NCBI RefSeq assembly: GCF_022440805.1
Contig: NZ_JAKNTK010000001.1
Location: forward strand, 558,001 to 622,000
Length of the DNA: 64,000 nucleotides
From: Holdemania massiliensis
GTDB lineage: Bacteria; Bacillota_I; Bacilli_A; Erysipelotrichales; Erysipelotrichaceae
Direction: 5' to 3'
Positions within the stretch are counted from its first letter, which is position 1. The number at the start of each line of letters is the position of its first letter. Shown here one piece after another: positions 16,802-25,080 of this stretch. The notes under the pieces were generated by a model that ran no database searches, was not told the origin of the DNA, and worked only from the letters and a program-made list of their open reading frames with translations. A program made the position numbers and the translations under genes.

Positions 16802-17617
16802 ATGGAAGAGTTAATCAAACATGCCCGGCATATTCGCCAGAATATTCTGCGGCAGGTCTATGCCGCACAGAGCGGACATCCAGGCGGCAGTCTGAGCGCT
16901 GTTGAACTTCTGACAGTTTTGTATTTTCAGGTCATGGATATAAATGAGCGAAATGTCGATACACTGAACCGCGATCGTTTTGTATTAAGCAAAGGCCATG
17001 CCTCGCCGCTGCTTTATGCCGTTTTGGCAGAAAAAGGTCTGTTGGAAGAAAACGAGCTGACAGGTTTCCGCAGTCTTGATTCTAGGCTGCAGGGTCATCC
17101 GAATATGCGCTATGTATCCGGTGTCGATATGTCCACCGGTTCATTAGGACAGGGGATTTCCTGTGCAGTGGGAATGGCTTTAGCAAACAAGCTGGATCAG
17201 AATCCTCATCGGGTTTATGTTTTGATCGGTGATGGAGAATGTGAGGAAGGTCAGGTATGGGAAGCCTGCATGGCTGCCGCGCATTACCAGCTGGATCAGC
17301 TGTGCGTGATTCTCGACTATAACCATCTTCAAATTGACGGAGATATACAGACGGTCATCGGGCCGGAACCTTTCCGCGCCAAATTTGAAGCTTTCGGTTT
17401 CCACACGATAGAAATTGATGGCCACCAGCTGCCGCAGATTCAGTCTGCCTTTGAAGAGGCAAAACAGGTGAAAGGCCGATCGACGGTCATTGTGGCGCAT
17501 ACGGTGAAGGGAAAGGGCGTTTCGTTTATGGAAAACGAAGCCGGCTGGCACGGTGCTGCACCGAATCGCGCGCAGTACGATCAGGCGATGAAAGAATTAG
17601 GAGGAGAAAGCGAATGA
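16802..17617 (+). CDS. Transketolase, N-terminal (TPP-binding) subunit
   Basis: The 271-residue protein is the first half of a split transketolase. It shows SGHPGGSLSAVE, LSKGHASPLLYAV and the TPP/Mg motif GDGECEEGQVWEA, ending with HTVKGKGVSFME. With the next gene's product it forms a functional enzyme that moves two-carbon units between pentose and hexose phosphates. In this operon it channels D-xylulose-5-phosphate from ascorbate onward. AAGGAG precedes the ATG. Its stop overlaps the C-terminal subunit's start by 4 bp. Confidence 0.94.
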   Translation: MEELIKHARHIRQNILRQVYAAQSGHPGGSLSAVELLTVLYFQVMDINERNVDTLNRDRFVLSKGHASPLLYAVLAEKGLLEENELTGFRSLDSRLQGHPNMRYVSGVDMSTGSLGQGISCAVGMALANKLDQNPHRVYVLIGDGECEEGQVWEACMAAAHYQLDQLCVILDYNHLQIDGDIQTVIGPEPFRAKFEAFGFHTIEIDGHQLPQIQSAFEEAKQVKGRSTVIVAHTVKGKGVSFMENEAGWHGAAPNRAQYDQAMKELGGESE

Positions 17618-18537
17618 CAACCGCGACACGGGAAGCTTATGGAAAAGCCTTGGCGGAGCTGATGCTGGAAAAAGAAGACATTGTCGTTCTGGATGCGGAT
17701 CTGTCCAAGTCGACGAAGACGATTGAAGCAAAAAAGGTTTGCCCAGACCGACATTTTAATCTCGGAATTGCCGAAGGCAACATGATGTCGGTTGCCGCAG
17801 GACTGGCAGCGAGCGGCAAGATTGTTTATGCTTCCAGTTTTGCGGTGTTTGCGGCAGGAAGAGCTTTTGAACAAATCCGCAACAGCATCTGTTATCCGAA
17901 TCTGAATGTAAAGATCTGTGCTACTCATGCCGGCATCAGCGTTGGGGAAGACGGCGCATCCCACCAGGCGATTGAAGATCTGGCGCTGATGCGTTCCCTG
18001 CCGAATATGAAGGTGTTTCAGCCGTGCGATGCCAAAGAAACGAAGGCGGTCATTGAGGCGGTTTATGCGATGGAAGGACCTTGTTATGTGCGGTTGGGAA
18101 GACTGGGTGTGGATGAGGTCTACCCAGGTGAATGTCATTTTGAATGCGGAAAAGGCGTGATTCTGCAGGAAGGTGAAAAAGCAGCGATTCTCTGTTCAGG
18201 ACTCATGGTTCAGGAAACGCTGAAGGCCGCAGCACAGATGAAAACACTGAAGCCGACGATCGTCAACATGCCGACGATCAAGCCGATTGACAGAGAACTG
18301 ATCGAGAAGCTTGCCCGCACGCATAAAGTGATGATTACAGTTGAAGAACATAGTATTTATGGCGGACTGGGCAGTGCTGTCGCAGAGGTCTTGGCGGAAT
18401 CGGGTCTGCCGTGCCGGCTTGAGCGGATGGGAATGCAGGACACCTTTGGCAGAAGCGGAAAGCCGATGGAGCTGCTTGCCTATTATGGACTGGACGCTAA
18501 GCATATTCAGAAATATGTCGAAAGCAAAGTAAAATAA
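17614..18537 (+). CDS. Transketolase, C-terminal (pyrimidine/PP) subunit
   Basis: The 307-residue protein completes the split transketolase. It has the pyrimidine-binding domain (LDADLSKST, FNLGIAEGNMM with the catalytic Glu, AVFAAGRAFEQIRNS) and the C-terminal transketolase domain (VEEHSIYGGLGSAVAE). It is the last gene of the ascorbate operon and is followed by a strong terminator. The split form in two coupled genes is common in Firmicutes sugar operons. Confidence 0.94.
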   Translation: MTTATREAYGKALAELMLEKEDIVVLDADLSKSTKTIEAKKVCPDRHFNLGIAEGNMMSVAAGLAASGKIVYASSFAVFAAGRAFEQIRNSICYPNLNVKICATHAGISVGEDGASHQAIEDLALMRSLPNMKVFQPCDAKETKAVIEAVYAMEGPCYVRLGRLGVDEVYPGECHFECGKGVILQEGEKAAILCSGLMVQETLKAAAQMKTLKPTIVNMPTIKPIDRELIEKLARTHKVMITVEEHSIYGGLGSAVAEVLAESGLPCRLERMGMQDTFGRSGKPMELLAYYGLDAKHIQKYVESKVK

Positions 18538-18566
18538 ACAGTCTGCATTTTAGCATAACGAAAAAA

Positions 18567-18616
18567 TCCCATGAACGCAGCGGAGCAATTCCGGCTAATT
18601 TCATGGGACTTTTCTT
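18567..18616. terminator. Terminator at the end of the ascorbate operon
   Basis: TCCCATGAA (18567-18575) pairs with TTCATGGGA (18600-18608), with an A-run before and CTTTTCTTC after. It lies between convergent genes and could serve both strands. Confidence 0.82.
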
Positions 18617-18642
18617 CGATATCGAATTTCTATTGCGATGCC

Positions 18643-19326
18643 TTATTCATCCACAGTCGGGGTCAGGGTTTCATTCCAGAGAAATTGACTGGATACCGTA
18701 TAAACATTGGTTCCCGGAACGTGATATTTTGCATCCGGATAATCCTTATAAGCGATGATATTGCCCATTCCATTGGAGAAAGTGCCGGCATTATACAGCT
18801 TCGATCCGTCATACCCCAGCTGGATCAAAAGGCTGATGATATAGGCAGCCTCGACGCCGGCTGTGGAAATAAAGACGATCGGCTGATCCTGCGGAAACAG
18901 ATCGCGGATCAGACTCTCAGATTCCTGGTAATTGGCAGAAAAGCTTCCGACGTCGCCCATCTGGGCGGTCACCTGCCCATTTTCATCCCGCACCTTTGTC
19001 ATGCGGTACAGCACATTATCCTTCCGCTCGTAGTCGACCAGCACGCCGTAAAATGGGATGTTGACAAATCCTGCGACAGAGCCTTCCTCAGCCAGCTGGG
19101 CCGGGGAGCGCAGATCAAAATAAAGCACATCCTTTAAAAACAGATAGTCATCCAGATTGGTCGGACTGATCGGCGAATCGCTCATTAACGCACTTTGCGG
19201 AACGGATTTCTCCGGCAGCGCCGTCGGCGCTGAAACAGGATCGGGTAAAGGGGTGGATTGAGGCTGAGTGCTGCACCCGCCTAAAATCAGGACACAAAGT
19301 CCGATAAGCAATAATTTCTTTTTCAT
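18643..19326 (-). CDS. Rhodanese-like lipoprotein lacking the catalytic Cys
   Basis: The 227-residue protein has a lipoprotein signal with lipobox LILGGC (Cys18), a Pro/Ser-rich linker, and a rhodanese-like domain (VLYFDLRSPAQ, then PIVFISTAGVEAA near residue 150). The loop that holds the catalytic Cys in active rhodaneses has none here, whereas the paralogue at 21539 has FLMCQSGG. It should therefore be inactive as a sulfurtransferase and may bind a partner. The start at 19326 is chosen because GCGAGGTGA lies upstream. It starts 1 bp after the ApbE-like gene ends and is likely co-transcribed with it. Confidence 0.82.
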   Translation of the reverse strand: MKKKLLLIGLCVLILGGCSTQPQSTPLPDPVSAPTALPEKSVPQSALMSDSPISPTNLDDYLFLKDVLYFDLRSPAQLAEEGSVAGFVNIPFYGVLVDYERKDNVLYRMTKVRDENGQVTAQMGDVGSFSANYQESESLIRDLFPQDQPIVFISTAGVEAAYIISLLIQLGYDGSKLYNAGTFSNGMGNIIAYKDYPDAKYHVPGTNVYTVSSQFLWNETLTPTVDE

Positions 19327-19327
19327 T

Positions 19328-20533
19328 TCATTCACCTCGCTGTATTTCAACTTCTAAAGAATCCGGCCAGGCAGCTGAGGTCAGACGGCGCTGTTCCATC
19401 CCTTCGCTGAGCGTCAGTTTCAGCCCGGACTCCGCAGGTTCGCACCAGGCATAGTCGATCTTCAGCTGAGCCATTTCTTCAAAGCGATGGATCATAGCCT
19501 GCCGTTGTGCCGGATCTTCTATATTATAAAGGACTGTGCTTAAAACATCCAGAATTCCAGCTTGATCTGAAGCACATAACGTCACGCTGCGCAGCCAATT
19601 TTCACTGTAGCCGGTATGCGGATTCAGAATGTGATGACGGCGAAGCTGTTGATCACCCTCCGAAAGCAGAAAATAATGCTGATCATCGGCGGAAGTCGAA
19701 ACCGCTCCCGCAGTCAGGGAAAAAGCATACAGCATCGCTGAACTGCCGGAAGGATCACGTGCGCCGATATTCCAGGCCTTGGGTGAAGCCGAGGGTGACC
19801 AGGCGATCAAGGAGCTGCTTCCGGCATCAAGCAGAAAGGGAGTGGCGAATTGTTTCAGCAGATCGGCCAGCTGATCAAGAATGTAGCCCTTGGCCATCGC
19901 CCCCAAACTGATCTGCAGAGAACCCTCGCATTCACCAGGATCGAAACGGACGGTTTGTTTTTCATGATCCAGCTGAATCACCGCATCCAGATCCGCAGCG
20001 GCAGGCAGACAGCCGACTAGACTTCGGATCACAGCTGGATCCGGATCGGTGTTTTCCGTCGGAAAGGGAGCGAATTTCGATTCCCACAGTGAACTTAATG
20101 ATCCCAGCAGAGGGTGGAAAAGACCTTCACTCTGCTGTGATAAATCCAGCGCTGTACTGAGCATGGCAAACAATCGGGGATCAAGCGGGATCGTTTCTTT
20201 CGGATGCTGATTGATATAAGCCACGTTGTGCAGTTCATTGCCCTGAGCATCCAGGTACTGATGATGAGAGTCAGCCAGTTTATGCCACTCGAACAGCTCG
20301 GCTTCTGCCAGAACAGTCGCTTCATCCAGTATCTTTTCATCGGTCATCGTCAGCTGAACCGTTGTGTTGAGCGGAAGAACCAAATTTCCCTCGCTGTCCG
20401 TTAAAACGTCAAAATAATTTGTGAAAGTTTTTTCTTGATCAGTTTCATAGCTCTCCTGGTGCGTACAGCCGGAAATCAGGCTTAAGCAAAGGATTATTAA
20501 AATTAAAGAAAACGCTTTCAGAAAATTGTTCAT
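19328..20533 (-). CDS. apbE: ApbE-family FAD:protein FMN transferase, lipoprotein
   Basis: The 401-residue protein has a lipobox (SLISGC, Cys23) and ApbE landmarks: ISLGAMAKGYILD (FAD site), LLDAGSSS, TSADDQHYF and HHILNPHTGY near the C-terminal metal site. ApbE proteins cleave FAD and attach FMN covalently to a Ser/Thr of exported proteins. It is anchored on the outer face of the membrane. A probable substrate with a DxxTGSS motif is encoded divergently at 20769. The canonical glycine-rich LGGIAKG is LGAMAKG here, a mild variation. Confidence 0.87.
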   Translation of the reverse strand: MNNFLKAFSLILIILCLSLISGCTHQESYETDQEKTFTNYFDVLTDSEGNLVLPLNTTVQLTMTDEKILDEATVLAEAELFEWHKLADSHHQYLDAQGNELHNVAYINQHPKETIPLDPRLFAMLSTALDLSQQSEGLFHPLLGSLSSLWESKFAPFPTENTDPDPAVIRSLVGCLPAAADLDAVIQLDHEKQTVRFDPGECEGSLQISLGAMAKGYILDQLADLLKQFATPFLLDAGSSSLIAWSPSASPKAWNIGARDPSGSSAMLYAFSLTAGAVSTSADDQHYFLLSEGDQQLRRHHILNPHTGYSENWLRSVTLCASDQAGILDVLSTVLYNIEDPAQRQAMIHRFEEMAQLKIDYAWCEPAESGLKLTLSEGMEQRRLTSAAWPDSLEVEIQRGE

Positions 20534-20586
20534 CCAATTAGACTCCTTGTTGGGTTAGTTATGAAAAATGTAAATAACGTCGCCGG

Positions 20587-20615
20587 TTGTTTTTCACAGG
20601 CAAGCTTGTTATAAT
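20587..20615 (+). promoter_or_regulatory. Promoter of the flavinylated-lipoprotein unit
   Basis: TTGTTT (20587-20592), 17-bp spacer, TATAAT (20610-20615). It would give a leader of about 145 nt before the gene at 20769. The leader contains a hairpin-forming CAGCG...CGCTG sequence near 20700-20716. Confidence 0.55.
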
Positions 20616-20768
20616 GATAACATATTAGAGTGTTTTACGCACAGCAAAGTTTGAAACAGATAAGACAGGGAATCATCCAGCTCTGTTTTTGCCTGCGTGC
20701 AGCGCTGGGAACGCTGCAGGGACGCTCTGATAAGTTTCAGGGAGTAAAGAATACTAAGGAGGGAATTC

Positions 20769-21515
20769 ATGAAAAAAGTATGGGCAATTCTACTGTCCTC
20801 ACTGCTGGTACTGACGTTGACAGCCTGCGGCAGCAACGGCGGAACGCCTGCACCGACACAGGGAACGGACGGCGGTGCATCGACACCATGTACAGCCAGC
20901 GGTGAAATCACACTCGACAGCATCAACGAATATCTGAACACGAGTGCAGATATGGGCGAGGGCTCGATGGCCAATGTTGTCGCTGTTGTACCGATCAGCC
21001 ACATCAACGGTCCGCGCGAAGAAACTGATTTCTATGCCTTTGTCAATTTCAAGTACAAAGCCAGAAACTATGTGAAGTATCAGATTACGTATTTGTCCTG
21101 CACCTGCCGTTCGGCGGATGTCAATTACTGGATGACAGCTTATGTTGAACTGACATTGCCGGAAAGCAAAAAGCTGGACGACGCTCAGGTTCGGTTCCTG
21201 TCATTTGACCGCGACAACGGTGATAAGTATACAGCCGGCTTCTGGGGTGACAGCAATCCGACTCCGGCAGGCGCTACTTATGACATGTTCAAGGCTGAGT
21301 ACATTCCGTTCTTCATCGATAAGGACTATGCCTACATTAAGACGCTGAGCACTGTCGATGATATCGCGGCGGAGGACTACACCGCTGGTGAAGGACGCGA
21401 AAGCCTGACGCTGGATACGTTTACCGGTTCATCCGTTTCATCCAACAACATCATCAGAATGCTGAACGCACTGATGGAATATCACGGCACTGACGAATAT
21501 TTCAGCGCTGAATAA
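20769..21515 (+). CDS. Surface lipoprotein with FMN-binding/ApbE flavinylation motif
   Basis: The 248-residue protein has a signal peptide and lipobox (LTLTAC, Cys20), a Gly/Thr linker, and a globular domain. Near the C-terminus, residues 216-222 read DTFTGSS followed by VSSNNI, which fits the FMN-binding-domain pattern D-x-x-[ST]-G-[AS]-[ST] that ApbE modifies. A CTC pair (Cys111, Cys113) is also present. Together these suggest an extracytoplasmic redox protein carrying covalent FMN; this is an inference. The divergent ApbE-type gene and the following rhodanese lipoprotein support it. AAGGAGGG precedes the ATG. Confidence 0.72.
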   Translation: MKKVWAILLSSLLVLTLTACGSNGGTPAPTQGTDGGASTPCTASGEITLDSINEYLNTSADMGEGSMANVVAVVPISHINGPREETDFYAFVNFKYKARNYVKYQITYLSCTCRSADVNYWMTAYVELTLPESKKLDDAQVRFLSFDRDNGDKYTAGFWGDSNPTPAGATYDMFKAEYIPFFIDKDYAYIKTLSTVDDIAAEDYTAGEGRESLTLDTFTGSSVSSNNIIRMLNALMEYHGTDEYFSAE

Positions 21516-21538
21516 AAAGGGAAAAGAGGAAAAATCCA

Positions 21539-22222
21539 ATGAAAAAATTATTTGCGATCGCTCTGTCTGTTCTGCTTCTGGCCGGCTGTTCTTCTGCACC
21601 GCAGGAATGCCCGCCATGCGCTACACCGGAGGCCAGCACGCCTACCGCAGCTGCACCTGCACCGCTGCCGGAACCACGCGATACGACAAAGACCTACAAG
21701 CCTTCTAAAGATGCGGCTGATGAAGCCTGCACAGCTGAAGTCTGGGCTACAGGCTGCTCTGGCGTTAACGTAGACAACCTGACTGAATACCTGGGCCGCG
21801 ACGACGTTCTGTATATCGACCTGCGCGATTACAACGACTATGCGAAGAAGCATCTGAGAAACTTTGAAGTCATTCCTTACTTTGCCTTGATTTTTGATGA
21901 AGCTGCCGGAACCGAAGGCAAGCCTCAGCTGTATGGCGGAACATTGGAAGAACCAGTTGCTACTTATGAAGAATCCGCAGCGCTGTTAGAAGCGATGTTC
22001 CCGAAGGATAAGACGATCTTCTTAATGTGCCAGTCCGGCGGACGTGTTGCGCAGATGATGAAGCTGATGAACTCCTTAGGCTATGACATGAGCAAGATTT
22101 ACAATGTCGGCGGCATGGGCCAGTTCACTGATTCCAAGTTTGCTCCATACACGACAGACAATGCGGAAATCGTTCTGGAAGCGACCTATTCTTTTGAAGG
22201 TCTGACACCGGCAACGAAATAA
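21539..22222 (+). CDS. Rhodanese-like lipoprotein with catalytic Cys
   Basis: The 227-residue protein has lipobox LLLAGC (Cys17), a Cys/Pro/Ala-rich linker, and a rhodanese domain (VLYIDLRDYNDYA, then FLMCQSGGRV with Cys164 as likely persulfide-forming residue, and NVGGM). Rhodaneses transfer sulfane sulfur or act in redox relay. It is 23 bp after the FMN-type lipoprotein and probably co-transcribed. It is a paralogue of the Cys-less protein at 18643-19326. Confidence 0.87.
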   Translation: MKKLFAIALSVLLLAGCSSAPQECPPCATPEASTPTAAAPAPLPEPRDTTKTYKPSKDAADEACTAEVWATGCSGVNVDNLTEYLGRDDVLYIDLRDYNDYAKKHLRNFEVIPYFALIFDEAAGTEGKPQLYGGTLEEPVATYEESAALLEAMFPKDKTIFLMCQSGGRVAQMMKLMNSLGYDMSKIYNVGGMGQFTDSKFAPYTTDNAEIVLEATYSFEGLTPATK

Positions 22223-22243
22223 GCATAAAACTAGAAACACAAG

Positions 22244-22276
22244 AAAGCAGCGTTTTCGATAATGCTGCTTTTTCTT
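22244..22276 (+). terminator. Terminator after the rhodanese lipoprotein gene
   Basis: AAAGCAGC (22244-22251) pairs with GCTGCTTT (22264-22271), followed by a T-rich tract. Confidence 0.8.
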
Positions 22277-22306
22277 TGTTTTTACCGTTTCTTAAAGTTC
22301 GCTTGG

Positions 22307-22336
22307 TTGCTTTCAGCACTTTAACAATGGTATAAT
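22307..22336 (+). promoter_or_regulatory. Promoter of the Hpt/HD-GYP-GGDEF unit
   Basis: TTGCTT (22307-22312), 18-bp spacer, TATAAT (22331-22336). It predicts a leader of about 175 nt before the Hpt gene, with no riboswitch class that I recognise. Confidence 0.55.
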
Positions 22337-22519
22337 ATTTATGTTTTTATAACCATCGATTCTGACTGAAAAGGATCGGGATATCAACGAAATTTCAGGG
22401 TGGACTTCTGTGATCTGACGGTTGAACTTCGTTCTGTCAAGGGGCGATTTTCAGACTTCGGAATCTTTGTAGCGGAAGCTTCCTGCGAAGTTTCAAAAAA
22501 AGAAGGAGGGAATAACCCC

Positions 22520-22885
22520 ATGCTCTCTGTCGAACAATGTTACGCTCAGCTTCAGGGTGATTATGCAGACATTATCCGGCGCATGCGAACGGATGAGCGA
22601 GTTGTTAAATTTTTAGCCATGCTGGTGCGGGATGATTCGTTTAATCAGCTGAAGACAGCGTTGGAATATGAAGATTATGAAACTGCATTTCGGGCTGCCC
22701 ATACGCTGAAAGGCGTGCTGCTGAATTTAAGTCTGACCGCACAGGCCAAAGTGATCAGCGAATTGACGGAAGTGCTGCGTAAGCAGCAGGCTGACGAACA
22801 GATTGGTCCGCTGTTTGAGCAGGCCAGCGCTGCTTATGCCGAACTGATGGCGGGGATCCGCGAATTGCTGGAAAAGAATGATTAA
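22520..22885 (+). CDS. Hpt-domain phosphotransfer protein
   Basis: The 121-residue protein is a stand-alone histidine phosphotransfer domain, with the phospho-acceptor His61 in FRAAHTLKGVLLNL. Such proteins relay phosphate between hybrid kinases and response regulators. It ends 2 bp before the REC-HD-GYP-GGDEF gene, so the two are almost surely partners. The donor kinase is not adjacent; the hybrid kinase at 34847-37789 is one candidate. The start at 22520 has AGAAGGAGGG upstream; the open frame extends 40 codons further without a ribosome site. Confidence 0.88.
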   Translation: MLSVEQCYAQLQGDYADIIRRMRTDERVVKFLAMLVRDDSFNQLKTALEYEDYETAFRAAHTLKGVLLNLSLTAQAKVISELTEVLRKQQADEQIGPLFEQASAAYAELMAGIRELLEKND

Positions 22886-22887
22886 TT

Positions 22888-24936
22888 ATGAAAGCCCGCG
22901 ATAAAGTATTGATCGTTGATGATTCGGATATCAATCGATCGCTGCTGGCAGATATGCTGGCGCAGGATTACGATCTGGTAGAGGCAGCCAATGGATTGGA
23001 AGCCGTTGCCCTGCTGAGTCAGCAATACAGTGAAATTTCATTGGTGCTGCTGGATATTGTCATGCCAATGATGGATGGTTTTGAGGTGCTGGCCTCGATG
23101 AATAAATCGGGATATATTGATCATATTCCCGTTATTATGATTTCTGCGGAAACCTCATCGGTCTATATTGACCATGCGTATGATCTGGGGGCGGCGGAAT
23201 ATATCAGCCGGCCTTTTGACGAGAAAACGGTTAAGCGTCGTGTAAAAAATACGATTATGCTGTATGCCAAACAGAAATATCTGGAAAACATGGTTACAGA
23301 GCAGCTGCTTGAGAAAGAAAAAAACAACCTTGTGATGGTTGAAATCTTAAGTCACATCGTTGAATTTCGTAATGGTGAAAGCGGACTGCATGTTATGCAT
23401 ATCCGGGTAATCACAGAAACGCTTTTAAAACAGCTGTGCCGGATGACGGATCGCTACAATCTGACGCCGGAACAGATCGCGATGATTTCCAATGCCTCGG
23501 CGCTGCATGATATTGGAAAGATTTCGATTCCGGAAGCAATTTTAAACAAACCGGGGAAATTAACATCGGAAGAATATGAAATCATCAAAACACACAGTGC
23601 TATCGGTGCGGAGATGTTGGAAAAAATCCATTATTTTGAAACTGAACCGCTTGTTCAGGTCGCTCGGAATATCTGCCGGTGGCATCACGAGCGATATGAC
23701 GGCCGCGGTTATCCGGATGGATTAAAAGGAGAGGAAATCCCGATTTCCGCTCAGGTGGTTTCTTTGGCGGACGTCTATGACGCTTTAGTCAGCGTGCGGG
23801 TATACAAAGCAGCTTATACGCATGAGGAAGCTATGCAGATGATTTTTAACGGAGAATGCGGAACGTTTAATCCGCTGCTTTTGGAGTGTCTGAAAGAAGC
23901 AGGCCCAACGCTGAAAAAGGAATTGAAGGTTCGCTCGCTGTCCGGTGCTTCCCGGATTGAGCTGCAGGACATGGCGCGGAATCTGATCCAGAGCGGCAAT
24001 GCCTCCAACCGCACGCTGGCGCTGCTGGAACAGGAGCGGACAAAATATCAGTTCTTTGCTTCGATGTCCAAAGAAATTCAGTTTGAATATAACTATCACT
24101 CCGACTTGCTGAGTATTTCGGAATGGGGCGCCGCTCAGCTGGGTGTCAATGAAGTCATCATGCACCCCCTGCAGAACTCACAGATTCAGCAGCTGTTTGC
24201 CAGCGTGGACTTTGAAGATTTTTTAGCGAAAATCCGCACTGCTCAGCCGGAGGATCCGATTCTCAGCGGAACATATCCGCTGCAGGTGAAGGGCACTTCG
24301 CGCTGGTTTAAGGTGGTCGCCCGGCCGTTGTGGGTGATGGAAGAATCCTCGGAACTGACTGGCGTGATCGGCAAGTTTATTGATGTGCATGACGAACAGG
24401 TAGAACTGGATCAGCTCAAACAAATGGCTAAAATTGATTCGTTAACCGGACTGTTTAATCGGGCCTATGCCAAACGGGCCATGGATACGATTTTAAACAA
24501 TGAAGCGGATGCTAGCCAGAACTATGCGCTGTTGGTTTTTGATATTGATTTTTTCAAGAGTGCCAATGATGAATACGGACATCTGTTTGGTGATCAGGTC
24601 CTGGCCAACGTCGCCCATCGGATTCAGTCCAACGTCCGCCAGTCGGATATCTCAGCCCGGATCGGCGGCGATGAATTCTTGATTTTCATGGAATATAAGG
24701 ATCATCTGGAACAGATGATCGAACGGATCTTCCGGTCATTAAACGGCAGTTATCAGGGCTATGATATTACCGTAAGCATGGGGATTGCGTGTTATCCTAA
24801 GGATGGATCTGATTATCTGACGCTGTTCCATCATGCCGACCAAGCTCTATATGCAGCCAAACGCCGCGGACGCCGCCAATATTGCCTTTATGATAATTCA
24901 ATGAAGGATTTGTTGACCGGTGTTTCAAGTGAATAA
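22888..24936 (+). CDS. Response regulator with HD-GYP and GGDEF domains
   Basis: The 682-residue protein starts with a receiver domain (acceptor Asp56 in LLDIVMP; the usual Lys before Pro is Arg in SRPF). An HD-GYP phosphodiesterase domain follows (His207-Asp208 in LHDIGK, then RYDGRGYPDG), then a PAS-like linker. A GGDEF diguanylate cyclase domain ends the protein (GGDEF at 593-597, with an RQSD inhibitory-site motif five residues before). It can in principle make and break c-di-GMP, switched by phosphorylation from the upstream Hpt protein. Both catalytic motifs look intact. The ribosome site is weak, consistent with coupling to the Hpt gene. Confidence 0.92.
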   Translation: MKARDKVLIVDDSDINRSLLADMLAQDYDLVEAANGLEAVALLSQQYSEISLVLLDIVMPMMDGFEVLASMNKSGYIDHIPVIMISAETSSVYIDHAYDLGAAEYISRPFDEKTVKRRVKNTIMLYAKQKYLENMVTEQLLEKEKNNLVMVEILSHIVEFRNGESGLHVMHIRVITETLLKQLCRMTDRYNLTPEQIAMISNASALHDIGKISIPEAILNKPGKLTSEEYEIIKTHSAIGAEMLEKIHYFETEPLVQVARNICRWHHERYDGRGYPDGLKGEEIPISAQVVSLADVYDALVSVRVYKAAYTHEEAMQMIFNGECGTFNPLLLECLKEAGPTLKKELKVRSLSGASRIELQDMARNLIQSGNASNRTLALLEQERTKYQFFASMSKEIQFEYNYHSDLLSISEWGAAQLGVNEVIMHPLQNSQIQQLFASVDFEDFLAKIRTAQPEDPILSGTYPLQVKGTSRWFKVVARPLWVMEESSELTGVIGKFIDVHDEQVELDQLKQMAKIDSLTGLFNRAYAKRAMDTILNNEADASQNYALLVFDIDFFKSANDEYGHLFGDQVLANVAHRIQSNVRQSDISARIGGDEFLIFMEYKDHLEQMIERIFRSLNGSYQGYDITVSMGIACYPKDGSDYLTLFHHADQALYAAKRRGRRQYCLYDNSMKDLLTGVSSE

Positions 24937-24940
24937 AGAA

Positions 24941-24976
24941 AACAAGGATTCAGCCTGGGCCGAGTCCTTGTTTTTG
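24941..24976 (+). terminator. Terminator after the HD-GYP/GGDEF gene
   Basis: AACAAGGATTC pairs with GAGTCCTTGTT (one G-U), followed by TTT. It starts 4 bp after the stop codon. Confidence 0.82.
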
Positions 24977-25080
24977 GTTGTTTGTTAACTTCCTGGATAG
25001 GGATTAAGAGCTGTCTTTCCTGCTTCATTTAAAATTTGAAAAAAGAAGGATAATCAGACTGACCTTGCATGATCCGGTAT

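Noticed and set aside
18571..19137. Plus-strand frame of 188 codons opposite the Cys-less rhodanese gene
   Set aside because: It begins inside the terminator stem and is antisense to a lipoprotein gene with clear signal peptide and domain.
22337..22519. c-di-GMP riboswitch in the leader of the Hpt/GGDEF unit
   Set aside because: The conserved core of c-di-GMP-I or -II riboswitches is not visible.
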